Below are positions 45,876 through 57,422 of a stretch of 64,000 bases of DNA, in pieces. This DNA is from Otatea glauca (taxonomy: Eukaryota > Streptophyta > Magnoliopsida > Poales > Poaceae), in the NCBI GenBank assembly GCA_036346275.1, contig CM070723.1:32990176-33054175 (forward strand), written 5' to 3'. Made by a program: the position numbers and the translations under genes. Below the pieces are notes generated by a model. The model saw only the letters and a program-made list of their open reading frames with translations, had not been told where the DNA came from and did no database searches. Numbering within the stretch: position 1 is the stretch's first letter; every line of letters starts with the position of its first letter.

Positions 45876-47586
45876 TTGGCCGAGTGGCTCTGCTCCTACC
45901 TCTTCTGCTCAAGAGGTAGAGGCCATACGCTCGGTCCTCCCGACATATCCGTAAAGCTCATCCACCTAATCGGATCATTGGTGATCTGCTTGAGCGGTCA
46001 CTCGCTCAAAATCAGGTTTGTCCGCCGCCTCCACTCTGCCTTCGTTGCCTCCTTTGAGCCGAAGGATGTTTCTCATGCATTATCCGATGAGTCGTGGATT
46101 AATGCTATGCATGAGGAACTTGAGAATTTTGAGAGGAACAAGGTATGACAGCTTGTCGAGCCCCCATCTGGTCATAATGTCATTGGGACCAAGTGGGTGT
46201 TCCAAAACAAGCAGAGTGAGGATGGGGTTGTAGTTAGAAACAAGGCTAGACTAGTTGCACGGGGCTTTTCTCAGGTTGAGGGTCTTGATTTTGAGGAGAC
46301 CTTTGCCCCTGTAGCTAGGCTAGAGGCTATCCGAATTCTGCTTGCATTTTCTGCATCCAAAGGCTTCATGCTTTATCAAATGGATGTCAAGAGTGCATTC
46401 CTCAATGGCTATATTGAGGAAGAGGTTTATGTCAAGCAACCTCCAGGATTCGAGAACCCCAAGTTTTTGAGTCATGTATACAAGCTTTCCAAAGCTCTGT
46501 ATGGACTCAAGCAGGCCCACCAGAGCATGGTATGAGAGGCTCAAGTCTTATCTTCTCAGCCATGACTTTAAAATGGGCATAGTAGACAAAACTCTGTTCA
46601 TCAGACACCATGAGTCTCATTTTCTTCTTGTCCAGATTTATGTGGACGATATCATTTTTGGTGGCTCCTCTTATTCTCTTGTCTCTCAGTTTTCTGATGT
46701 GATGAGTACAGAGTTTGAGATGAGTATGATGGGCGAGTTGAGCTACTTCCTTGGCTTCCAGATCAAGCAGACTCGAGAGGGTACTTTCTTGCATCAAGGC
46801 AAGTACACCCGGGACCTCCTGAGGCTCTTCGACATGTCTGATGGGAAGCCGGTGTTAACTCCTATGGCCACCACTGCAGTCCTCGAGCCTGATGAGGATG
46901 GTGAGCCTGCTGATCAAAAGGAGTTTCGTAGCATAATTGGCTCCCTCTTGTATCTCACTGCATCGAGGCTGGACATACACTTTGCCGTGCGTATGTGCGC
47001 CCGATTTCAGGCTTCTCCCCGTGCCTCTCATCGCCAGGCGGTGAAGCGCATTTTCCGGTACCTTCGCGCTACCATTGATTATGGTATTTGGTACTCTTCC
47101 TCCTCTTGTCTATCTCTTAGAGCCTTTTCCGATGCCGACTTTCTGGTCAGAGGATAGATAGGAAGAGCACTTTCGGCACTTGCCAATTCATTGGCACTTG
47201 TCTTGTTTCTTGGTCATCTAGGAAGCGATGCAGGGTTGCATAGTCCACCACGAGGCCGAGTATGTTGTTTGACCGATTCTGTCAGAGCTGTGTTCTCTGG
47301 ATGAGATCTACCTTGTGGGACTTTGGGTTAGATATACAGAGTGTGCCACTTTTCTGTGACAACACTTCTGCTATTTGCATTGCTAAAAACCCAGTGCAGC
47401 ATTCCCGGACCATTGATATATAGGTATCACTTCCTTAGAGACCATGTAGACAAGGGGGATATCGTGCTTCAGTTTGTAGAGAGTGACCTTCAGTTAGCCG
47501 ATATCTTCACCAAGCCTTTGGATAGCTCCAGGTTTGTTGCCCTGAGGAGTGAGCTTGGGGTCGTGTGCCCTTACGGCCTTCTGTGA
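45876..47586 (+). pseudogene. Copia-2 reverse transcriptase and RNase H
   Basis: RT is open at 46197-46535 and, after a one-base frameshift near 46520 (inside a run equivalent to KAWYERL), at 46474-47157. Motifs: ARLEAIRILLAFSASKGFMLY, YQMDVKSAFLNGYIEEEVYV, and YVDDIIFGGSS with both catalytic aspartates (46644-46649). YFLGFQIKQTREGTFLHQ follows. RNase H begins AFSDADF; IDRKSTFGTCQFIGTCLVSW lies in another frame. The end of pol, LADIFTKPLDSSRF, lies near 47496-47540. The stop is at 47584. Confidence 0.9.
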
Positions 47587-48854
47587 GGGCGAGCTGGCTT
47601 GTATATTATGTATTATATTATTTTTCTTCTGGTTCTTCTTTCTTTTGTTTTGTTCTGGGTGCTATGGGTTTTTCTCTTTAGGGTTCTGAGTTCACTTTAC
47701 CTAGACTTCTGGCATGCTTCGGCATGGACCTCTCGTCTTATGCTTCAAGATGTTATTCTTTTCTTCTTCTTGGTTGAGCTCACTCACAGACTTATAGGTC
47801 TAGTAGGTGTTGGGCCTCCTGCGTAGACAAGGTCTGTGTTTGCTCCTATGTTGGAGTTCAAGAGTTAGCTGTCCTTTGTCAGTCATTGGGGAAGATGAGA
47901 GCGAGTTTGAGCCTAGTGTTCTCTGCTATCTTTTCTAAACTCTATAGCCATTCAGTTTGCAGTTTTTCAATCTTTCTCTCCTCTTTTTTTTGAGTTTTTG
48001 GCTTCAATTGAGTTCATTTGGTTTTTTCTATGTCTAACTCTGCTAATAACTCAATTTGTGCTGAAAATTGACTCACATGTTGAGGGGGAGTTTGAAAATA
48101 TGTTCATGCATTGCATATAGGCTGCATTTTCTTTTGTTTTATGAGCTTTGTCTATTATGCAATTGATTCAATCTTCATGTAATGCACCTTGCTACATCTT
48201 TGAAGAAAATCACTAGCTTAGGTCTATCTAAGTTCATCTATCATACTAAGCTTGTTAAAATCTGAAAATTGAAAATCTTAAATGAAAAACATGTTGCTTT
48301 TTCTTTATAAGTTTCTTCTCTAGAGGTTTTTACCATGAATTGTGAATTTATGGAGTTCTCTAGAGTCCCTATAGCAACTTGGGTGAAACTTACTTGATCC
48401 ATATTTTAGTCCTTCAAAATTGCTCATATGTGCTAAATTAAGAAAAATTTGACTCTCTTTTGTGCAAAATTGAACTCAACACTATATATTCTCGAGACAG
48501 CCTCCCATTGCACTTGGGATGAACTTGGAATATATCGTGTATGACCAAGATCATTCTCTTAAGAGTTACTCTTGGGGTGATCGAACATGGCTTGAGTCAA
48601 TCATTAAGAAATGCAAATAACAAAAACATAAGTGGGTAAAGAATGCAAATAATGTCAAACATTTGCACCCCGCTATGTCTTTCTAAATATCAAAGAAGAA
48701 GAATTTCCATGAATTGAAAAATGAGCTCGAAGGACTCTATACGCACTTCAAGATTCCCCAAAGTGTTGAGTAGGTTGAACTCTAGGTTTTCCATTTGATC
48801 CTATGAGTGGTGTTTGGTTCTAGCTTTGAAACTTTTGCTAAGTTTTGCACTTGT
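47587..48854 (+). other. Copia-2 post-pol non-coding region (left of CACTA)
   Basis: AT-rich and without a gene. A polypurine-like TGAGGGGGAGT lies at 48081-48091. It resumes at 61247 after the CACTA insertion. It aligns by eye with 13190-14490 of Copia-1. Confidence 0.8.
48852..48854. repeat. CACTA target site duplication, left (TGT)
   Basis: Matches 61244-61246. Confidence 0.9.
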
Positions 48855-48890
48855 CACTACGCCAAAACCTGCAATAGGTGACGGTCTATT

Positions 48891-49263
48891 TGTGGCGGTT
48901 TTTTCGAACCGCCACAAATATAATTATCAGTGGTGGTTCTATATTGAAAATGGCGGGAAGAATATCAGTGGCGGCTCTATCCTCGAACCGCCACTGATAA
49001 TGAATTATCAGTGGCGGTTGAAGGATAGAACCGCCACTAATAACAAATACATCATCAGTGGCGATTGGAGGATAGAACCGCCACTGATAACTAGGTTATC
49101 CGTGGCGGTTCTATCCACCAACCGCCACTGATACAATTGTATTATCAGTGGCGGTTCTATCCTCCAACCGCCACTGATAATTTATTATCAGTGGCGGTTC
49201 GAGGATACAACCGCCACGGATAATATTATCAGTGGCGGTTCTAGTTAACAACCGCCACTGATA
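48891..49263. repeat. CACTA left subterminal repeat array
   Basis: About a dozen copies of (A/T)TATCAGTGGCGGTT and its inverse, many as inverted pairs separated by 5-30 bp. Subterminal repeats of this sort are the binding sites of the TnpA-type protein in En/Spm elements. Confidence 0.93.
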
Positions 49264-49271
49264 ATACTGCC

Positions 49272-49278
49272 TATAAGT
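49272..49278 (+). promoter_or_regulatory. Putative TNP2 promoter
   Basis: TATAAGT in CTGCCTATAAGTAGG directly after the left subterminal array, about 850 bp before the TNP2 ATG. The leader 49300-50120 would hold an intron. Confidence 0.5.
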
Positions 49279-49642
49279 AGGTGGTCAGTAGCAGCACAGG
49301 TCTTCTTCCTCCCGAGAGCAAACCAAAACTTCTAATTTTTAGATTTCGTTTTCTCCAATTCTTGTGTTGTACTTCCTCTAGTTGTTCCTTGGTGAGTTAT
49401 TTTTCTCCTCTCTTGATTTGTGTTAATCTTGTTGCAATTTAATTTTTAAACCTAGTTCAATTAAGGTTTATATGTAGATGTGATGAAAAGTTTAGATTTT
49501 GTTTATTTTTATTTACCTACCATTTTGTAGTTGATGAATTTATTTCCTACCTAGATTCATTAGATGATGTTGTGTTCCTTTTATAGATGATGAATTATGA
49601 TCAAGCATATATTTAATATAAATTGCATTTTAAGTTAATTTG

Positions 49643-50075
49643 GTAGATGATGAATTTATTACTAGCTTCTTTAGATGATAAGTAATTAGATTAGTTTTTT
49701 AATTACTATTAATTTGGTTCTATTAGTGTGCACGTATAATATACATCTTGCATATATTAAATTTGTTCAATTAAGATTAGTGGATATTAATATACATGAA
49801 ATTTTAGTTAATTTGGTAGGTGGGTGCTCATCATTTTTAGATGATGAATTTATTATCTAGCTCCTTTAGATGATAGGTAATTAGATTAGTTTTTTAATTA
49901 CTATTAATTTGGTTCCATTAGTGTGCACGTATAATATACATCTTGCATATATTAAATTTATTTATTTAAGATTAGTGGATATTAATATACATGAAATTTT
50001 AGTTAATTTGGTAGGTGAGTGCTCATCATTTTTAGATGATGAATTTATTATCTAGCTTCTTTACAAGATAAGTAT
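49643..50075 (+). repeat. About 195-bp tandem duplication in the TNP2 leader/intron
   Basis: The word ATGATGAATTTATTA recurs at 49647, 49841 and 50036, 194-195 bp apart, and the sequence between is nearly identical (TAATTAGATTAG, GTGCACGTATAATATAC, ATACATGAAATTTTAG). Two full copies and a partial third. Confidence 0.85.
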
Positions 50076-50120
50076 TTAGATTAGTTTTTTAATCAATTTT
50101 TATATGTTAATTAATTTTAG

Positions 50121-53100
50121 ATGGACCGGAGATGGATGTACAATGCGAACCGTTACAGCCGAGATTACATCGACGGGGTATCTACGTTTCTAAGAGCCGC
50201 TGAGGAGAAGAAGTTGCGCAAGAAGACGGAGTACATACATTGTCCATGCATTGATTGCAAAAATGAGAAAATATTTTCACACAAAGAGCACATCCACTTG
50301 CACTTGATTCGAAGAGGTTTTGTACTTGGCTATACACGTTGGACAAGTCACGATGAAGAGGAAAACATACATGAAGGTGATAACGTATTGGATGATGGAG
50401 AAGGCATTATGGCAGCTGACATTAGTTATAGATCTGGTGAGGATAGGTTGGACATTGATGACGATAATAATCTTACTCAGATGTTGCGCGATGCAGAAGT
50501 GAACTACACTAGTCAGAGAGAGTTTAATCAATTCAAGGGTTTGTTGGACGACTCAGACACACCTTTGTTCCCGGGTTGCAAGGAGGAATACACAAAGTTG
50601 CACACCGTGCTTTCACTTCTAAAATTGAAGGCAAGCAATGGTTGGTCCGATAAGAGTTTCACGGCGCTATTACATCTCTTAGCGGACATGCTTCCAGATG
50701 GAAATGTATTGCCGATAACCACTTATTTAGCTAAGAAGGTTGTATGTCCATTGGGATTGGAAGTAGAAAGAGTACATGCATGTCCAAACGATTGTATACT
50801 CTATCGCAAAGAGTATACAGACATGCATATATGCCCGGTGTGCAAATCATCGCGATACAAGCGTAAAGGCCATGACAGCGAGGGCACCGTGGTGAAGAAA
50901 GGAGCTCCCGCTAAAGTGGTGTGGTATTTACCAGAAATTCCTCAGTTGAAGCGTTTATTTGGAAACAAAAAGCATGCCCAACTGATGCGATGGCACTCAT
51001 AAGAGCATAAAAAGGATGGAAAGCTGAGATACCCTGCTGATTCTGCTCAGTGGAGAACCATCGATAGGCTCTTTAGGAAGGACTTCGGGAATGAACCGAG
51101 GAATATAAGGTTTGGGTTGAGTACGGATGGAATGAATCCTTTCGGTAACATGAGTAGTATTCATAGCACTTGGCCCGTGATTCTCTGTATTTACAACCTT
51201 CCTCCTTGGTTGTGTATGAAACGAAAGTACATTATGATGTCGCTGCTAATCCAAGGGCCGAGACAACCTGGCAATGATATTGATGTATACCTACAACCAT
51301 TGGTGGAAGATCTTGTGGTATTGTGGAACGAAGGTGTACAGGTATGGGATGAGTACAAGCGAGAGTACTTCATCCTACGGGCATTGTTGTTTTGCACCAT
51401 CAATGATTTCCTTGCCCTTGGTAACCTATCCGGTTGTACTGTAAAAGGGGCCAAAGCATGCCCCCAGTGCATGGATGAAACTGCTAGTGTGTGGCTCAAT
51501 AACTCGAGGAAAAACGTGTACATGCATCACCGTAGGTTCCTTCGCAGGAATCACCCCTACCGCAATATGAAAAAACAATTCGACGGGACAAAAGAGGATG
51601 GTCTAGCCCCAAGGCCTCGTCGTGGGGAAGAGGTATATGATATGGTTAAGGATATTAATGTCGTACTTGGAAAGGGAGATAGTAATAATAAATCGAGGTC
51701 TCGTACTGAGAAGACCACGTGGAAGAAGAGATCGATATTTTGGAACTTGCCCTATTGGAAGGACTTAGAAGTTCGACATTGCATAGATGTCATGCACGTA
51801 GAGAAAAATGTATGTGACAACTTGATTGGTCTTTTGCTGAACATTCCTAGCAAAACTAAGGACGGACTGAAGGCACAAAGGGACCTAGAAGATATGAAAA
51901 TCAGAGCTGAGCTACATCCTCAGGACACCGGGAAAGGGCGACTTTACCTTCCCCCAGCTTGCTACACTCTTTCCAAGAAAGAGAGAACAGACCTCTGCAA
52001 ATGCTTGCATGGTGTGAAAGTTCCGTCAGGTTACTCATAAGCATCAAGAAACTGGTCTCGATGAAAGATTTGAAGTTACCTAGCATGAAGTCTCATGATT
52101 GTCATGTGATGATGACACAAATGCTTCCTATTGCAATTAGAGGTATTTTGCCTGAAAAGGTCCGAGAGGCAATCATGAGGTTGTGTTTCTTCTTCAACAC
52201 GATTTCACGTAAGGTCATCGATCCCATCGGACTTTCGAATCGCAGAATGATGTGGTCAAGACACTATGCCGCCTAGAGATGTATTTCCTCCATCATTTTT
52301 CGATATAATGGTTCATCTCATTGTTCACCTTGTGAATGAGATAAATGTATGTGGCCCCGTATTCTCGCATCGATGTACCCGCTCGAAAGGTACATGGGTA
52401 TCTGAAGAAGTACGACATAATCGATCTCACGAGGGCTGCATTGTGGAAGGTTATGCAACCGAGGAGGTTATCGAGTTTTGCGTGGATTACATGGAGGTGG
52501 TGGAACGGTAGGAGTGCTCAGATCTCGCCATGAGGGTAGGCTAGCTGGGAAAGGGACGATTGGAAGGAAATCAACAAATTCTTACGATCATGGATTGTTC
52601 GAAAAAGCTCATTTCACAGTCTTGCAACAGTCAGTTGAGGTGTCCTCGTATATGGACATGCACAAGGATAAGCTACGAGAGGAAAATCGTGGACGATCAG
52701 AGGTTTGGGTAACAAAAGAGCATAACCGTTTGTTCAATCATTGGTTCAAAGAGCATATGACTGGGAAAGAAACGAGTGTCATGTTGAGGTGGCTGGCAAA
52801 AGGGCCATCAGGTACAATCTTGACATGGCAAGGATACGACATAAATGGATATACCTTTTACACGAGATCTCGGGATAGCAAAGCATTTACCAAAATAGTG
52901 GTGTCGCATAGATGCCTATGACAACACGAAGAAGAAGAGTAACTTCTATGGGTTCATAGAAGAGATTTGGGAGCTCGACTCATCGTATTTTTAAGATCCC
53001 AATGTTTCGTGTCGTTGGATACAACTCCCAAAGGGTGTCAAGGTGGACAAGCACGGCTTCACTACTGGAAATCGAACATGTCGGATCAGAGCGAACCATT

Positions 53101-53353
53101 CGTACTTGCGAAGCAAGTAGCACAAGTCTTTTATGTAATCGACCAGGCAGATAAGAAGCGCCATGTAGTTCTTCAGGGAAAAAGAAGGTTCGTCGGAATT
53201 GAGAATGTCGTGGATGAGGAAGAGTACAACCAGTTTGATGAGTTGCCTCCTTTCGTAGATGGCAACATCAGGCTCGAGGAAGAAACCACTCAGGAAGCTA
53301 CCTATCATCGCGACGATCATGAAGAAGGGCAAATTGTGAAAGAAAATAATTAG
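50121..53353 (+). pseudogene. TNP2-type CACTA transposase, broken
   Basis: Starts MDRRWMYNANRYSRDYIDG, the usual TNP2 N-terminus (Transpos_assoc-like), with CPCIDC and HLHLIRRGF. Frame is open to a TAA at 51000-51002, then continues in the same frame to 52040. That second part is the Transposase_21 core: LSTDGMNPFGNMSSIHSTWP, LPPWLCMKRKY, CPQCMDETAS and VRHCIDVMHVEKNVCDNLIG. After 52035 at least three frameshifts occur. Following parts are readable as a DUF4218-like block (LKSHDCHVMM-like, FFDIMVHLIVHLVNEIN, GCIVEGYATEEVIEFC, ARLAGKGT) and a DUF4216-like block (GPSGTILTWQGYDINGYTFY, EPFVLAKQVAQVFYV, VVDEEEYNQFDE). About 1075 codons in all, the normal full length. It would cut and join the element ends. 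Confidence 0.9.
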
Positions 53354-53866
53354 CTATATACGAGTAATGGCAATATCAGAGGCGGAGCCAGCTCCTGGGC
53401 AGGGCGGGCGCCTGCCCGGGTTCGCCGGCGATGACCAGGCCGCACAAGTCTTCTATGTATGGTAGTATAAAGTCTGTTTTCGGTTTTGTTTCCTAGTATA
53501 ATCTTGTGCATGGTAGTATAAAGTCTGTTTTTGGTTTTGTTTCCTAGCTATGTGCTAGTTTTTCTGGTCTTTGAGTCAGTTTCGGACTCTACTAGTTTTG
53601 GTGATTGTTTCAGAGTCTGAAGAGTACTTGGTTGTTTTGCCGGATGACAAAATAGTGCTTTATCCGGTTGAAAGTTTGGAGAGTTTGTTGAGTCCGTCAG
53701 GTGAAAGGAGTCCGGATTCTTTCCTGTAAACTGCTTATGTATTTGCTTTATAAGTAATAGACAAATTAGAAAACGCTGCAATTGCGCAGCACCAAAAACA
53801 ATGTCTTCTAAACTCTGCGCTGCTATTCGACAATATACAGTGAAGCGTATATTTCAGGGTAGGCAC
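53354..53866. other. Region between TNP2 and internal subterminal array, with exon-like ORF
   Basis: A short GC-rich piece (GGCGGAGCCAGCTCC..., 53380-53450) is followed by a local duplication of GGTAGTATAAAGTCTG (53460 and 53513). Next is an exon-like segment 53614-53729, after a GATTGTTTCAG acceptor-like site and ending in TAA, translating to a 38-residue acidic peptide (EEYLVVLPDDKIVLYPVES). I do not recognise it; it could be the 3' exon of another captured gene. Confidence 0.45.
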
Positions 53867-54195
53867 ATCAGTGGCGGTTCTTAAAAATAACTGCCACTGA
53901 TAACCTTATCTGTGGTGGTGCGTATAAAGAACCGCCACCGATAACCTTATCTGTGGCGGTTCGTATAAAGAACCGCTACAGATATTATATGTATCAGTGG
54001 CAGTTCTTACAATGAACCGCCACTGATAACATTATCTGTGGCGGTTCGTATAAAGAACCACCACAGATATTATATGTATCAGTGGCGGTTCTTATAACGA
54101 ACCGCCACTGATAAATTATTTGTGGCGGTTTGTATAAAGAACCGTCACAGATAACTGTATCAGTGGCGGTTCTTTTTAAGAACCGCCACTGATAA
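53867..54195. repeat. Internal CACTA subterminal-type repeat array
   Basis: At least ten copies of (A/T)TATC(A/T)GTGGCGGTT and its inverse, of the same type as the arrays at both ends, lying in the middle of the element and directly upstream of a TATA box (54205). Confidence 0.9.
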
Positions 54196-54204
54196 TATGC
54201 TCTG

Positions 54205-54214
54205 TATATAAAAA
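54205..54214 (+). promoter_or_regulatory. Putative promoter of the second CACTA gene
   Basis: TATATAAAAA ten bp after the internal array. A GC-rich leader (54230-54440, rich in CGCC/GACGCC) ends at a possible donor (AAGGCAAG|GTCTTT). The array, TATA and leader arrangement repeats that at the left end. Confidence 0.5.
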
Positions 54215-55003
54215 TGGATAGTTCTCTCTTTTCACCGAGTGCCCAAACCCTTAAACTCCCGCCTCTTCTGACGTGCCCTAAACCTCTAAGCTCCCACCGC
54301 GCCCGACGCCGCCACGGTCGCCGCCCCGACGCCGCCACGCCACGACGATCGCGACGCACACTTGCCGCCCCGCGACGCCAGCGCGCGCGCCGACGCCGTC
54401 CCCGACCTGCCGCTTCTCAAAACAGACCCTTGGGGGAAGAAGGCAAGGTCTTTGCAGTAAATCTCGCTTTGTATGTTATTTTTTATGTGTTATTTGTTAT
54501 GTGTGTGATTTCATTGTGTACTAGTGTTTCCTAGATGATTTTTATCAATGCAAGGTATCCAAGATGACCTAGACATTCATGCCACATTTTGAAACAATAT
54601 GGTCTACTAAGTTGTGTAGTCATCGCAACATATCCATCATCACGCTTAATAAATAAGTACTAAGTTGTGTAAGACATGATTCATTGTATGAATGACATAA
54701 TCTTGCTTTTATCTTTGGATCTTGCGATGTATGTCATTTCGCAATCATTGGATTATGCACTTTTAATCATATTGTTATATGGAATAGTCAGTAAACCATA
54801 GCTACATATTGCGTCCACAAAATTTACAACCAATCAGCACTAGTCCAAGAGTTAATGCTTGCTTAATTAGTTTTGTTCTGAGCTAATTAAGTCTCTTGCT
54901 CTTGCAAAATCATTTTCATTAGATGATTCTGTACTTTGAAATTCCGTGAGATGATTCTGTAGTAATTGACAAAAATTATGTTTCGGGTCGAACTGTAGTT
55001 CTA

Positions 55004-56454
55004 ATGGGGCACGAAACCGATCCTATAGTGGAGGAGAGCCCAAGCCGGTACCTTACCCTCCACCCAACCACCGAAGGTGCCGAGGCCTCCACTGCTGTTG
55101 CAGATGATGCTCCTGTTGCAAGACGCCGAGGACGAGGGAAAACTAAGAAGCCTGAAGGCCGGTACACCATCTCAGAGGTCTTAGATACTGGGGCCCCTAT
55201 TGCACCGAGAAAATCAGCAGCAAAATACAGGTCAACATGCGGGTGCATCGTAAGGGATAAAGTGCCAATCACCTATTAGGATTGGCATAGAGTGCTCCGA
55301 GCCACCAAAGAGGATCTGTGGACAAAGCTCAAAGAAACCTTCGAATTCCCCTAAGGAGCCGAAGATCTTGTGCATCGCGGCGCATTGATGACCATGGATG
55401 CGGCGTGGAGAAACTTCAAGGCGAGGCTAAACACAAATTATGTGAAGCAAAACCGGTCAGCCATCGGAGAGTACCCAAGATTGGAGCCATATTGGGATGA
55501 GTTTATGGCGATAAAGCAATCGGAAGCAGCAAGGAAGTCCAGTAAGGACCACATTAGCATCGCAAGAAGGAATACTCACCCCCACAGACTTGGCACGAGT
55601 GGGTACGCGGGTAAAATTGCTCAATGGAAGAGGCAGGAATTATAAGCGGTCCAATTGGCTTATATAAAGTTTTGATTAAACTACAAGACAAGGAGTTTAT
55701 ACTTTTGCCATACCATTTTAAGTAAGTTGCTCACTAGCTAGTTAAATTACTCGTTTATTTCGTTATTTACTCTGATGTAAGGACTAATGACTGGCATCAT
55801 GCATGTGTATGTAGCTTCCACTGGATTCTCGTAATAATTCATCCAGAAAAGAGCAATATGCTGATCATGGATCCACTGGATAAACCTAAAAAAGACTTTG
55901 AAGAGATGACACATTTAGTGAATGAGGCGTTCAAAAGATATTGTCAAAAGAGCTCGAGATACCACCCATACCACAAATCCCTTACAATCCGTACTAAGTT
56001 TCCGGTACACACGGAAGGAATATTCTTATATCATATTTCATAGTAAATAGCTCCTTCGAAGACATCTTAGTTCATTCGATTTTTGCAGTGTCACAAGCAG
56101 CCGAAAGGAACAAATTTATGTGGGTACTTCGTGTGTCAGTACATGCGCGAAATCTTATCATGCACAATAAAAGACAATGACGTAGAGGTCAATCATGCTG
56201 ACATGACACACTGATTCGCACCACTCAATTTCTATATTCTCTCTTAATTTTGTTTTTTATACTTACAGCACCTCAAGTTGTCTACGTTAGGACTGCTTCC
56301 TTCTGAAATCCAAGCCATTCAGGGCCAGCTCGCCTACTTTATCATAAAGGAAATAATCAACAAAAATGGCGAGTTTTATGACGAAGACAACAACGATCCA
56401 GTCATCCATACTCTTGTCTCAAATCACGTGTCTCCAACCTCCGAAGACCCGTAG
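55004..56454 (+). pseudogene. Second CACTA gene: Transposase_24-like domain plus Ulp1/C48 protease domain
   Basis: 55004-55645 is one frame with two stops (TAG 55277, TAA 55352). It contains RRGRGKTKKPEGRYTISEV, CGCIVRDKVPITY, a Trp-rich DLWTKLKETFEF, WRNFKARLNTNYVKQNRS and THPHRLGTSGYAGKIAQW, the plant transposase (Ptta/En/Spm) domain. A gap of about 170 bp without the usual middle part follows. Ulp1-type exons are then seen at 55815-56004 (FHWILVIIHPEKSNMLIMDPLD), from 56089 (QPKGTNLCGYFVCQYMRE) and at 56269-56454 (LGLLPSEIQAIQGQLAYF, stop TAG). The His, Asp, Gln and Cys of the C48 active site are all visible. The intron 56005-56088 has GT-AG ends and preserves frame. Ulp1-type proteases cleave SUMO conjugates; the role in transposons is unknown. 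Confidence 0.75.
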
Positions 56455-57316
56455 GCTTCTAGTTTACCTCCACTAGTTTAGGCTTTTGTTACTTCAATTC
56501 TGTTTCATTACAAAGTGTAAATAACTCTTTGTTCCTTTCAAATGGGAACCCCTTCTTTTGTCAATGGCACTTCTTTTGTTAGTGGTTGTGCTAAACTTGC
56601 ATGTACTTTTGTCTTCTTCAGGAACACACACACATGCGAGTGACACTTCTAAATATTTCATGTGTTTGCCTTACATGGTTATTTTTTCATATGAAGTTAT
56701 TTCATGTGTTTGTAATAGTTTGATAAACTAACCAAGTGAAAAAATTACTAAAGAAATGCGTGGTTTTCTAAGTGAATCATGCTTTTCTTGCTCATCATGC
56801 TGGTTTCTTCTTAGAAACAATTTGCTCAGCCTTTGTCGTTCATATCATATTTTTGGATATGACTACTATTTCAGTTGATACCGAAAAGAGAGATGAGAGA
56901 GCAAACAAACTAACATCATTCGTTTCATACAAGCTTGATCCATTTGACGCCCCCATTTCATAGTTTCCTTGAGATGCAGTTTCAGATTTTCTCTACACTT
57001 CACAAACTGAGCAGCGATCAAGGTGTGTGTTGTTCTTGATCCTTTCTTTTTTATACGTCTTGATGTTCAGTTGCCATATACACATGTGCTACTTTATTTT
57101 GCTGAGGTCATAATTCTAAAATGTTTTTTTCCCTACAGGAGATTGTAGAGAGTAAAGTTCCTTCCTTACAGGCACAATCCTTCTCTTCTTCTATGTGTTT
57201 TTCACTTGGCCTTTTTGTTGTATATTCTTTCAGTATTGCTTAAGGTCACAACTGATGTTAGAAGTCTGAGATTGATAAAGAGAGCGGGTTACTAGATAAA
57301 CTTAATGTTGACCTAG

Positions 57317-57422
57317 ATATGATACTAACTATTACCTCCTTATCATCATTTGGTTCATGGACTACTAAATCGGTGTAAATTGTCAAAGTAAGGCCATTGG
57401 TGTGGCTCGTGGGACTGGTTTA
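57317..57422 (+). repeat. 106-bp direct repeat, copy 1 (left of captured MADS exons)
   Basis: Matches 60368-60473 with about 15 differences by eye. Landmarks are ATATGATACTAA, TATTACCTCCTTATCATC and AAGGCCATTGGTGTGGCTC. It ends 54 bp before captured exon 1. Confidence 0.85.

Noticed and set aside
48891..49263. Short palindromic repeats as CRISPR or a satellite
   Set aside because: Inverted GTGGCGGTT repeats at both ends of an element with CACTA termini and TGT duplications are transposon subterminal repeats.
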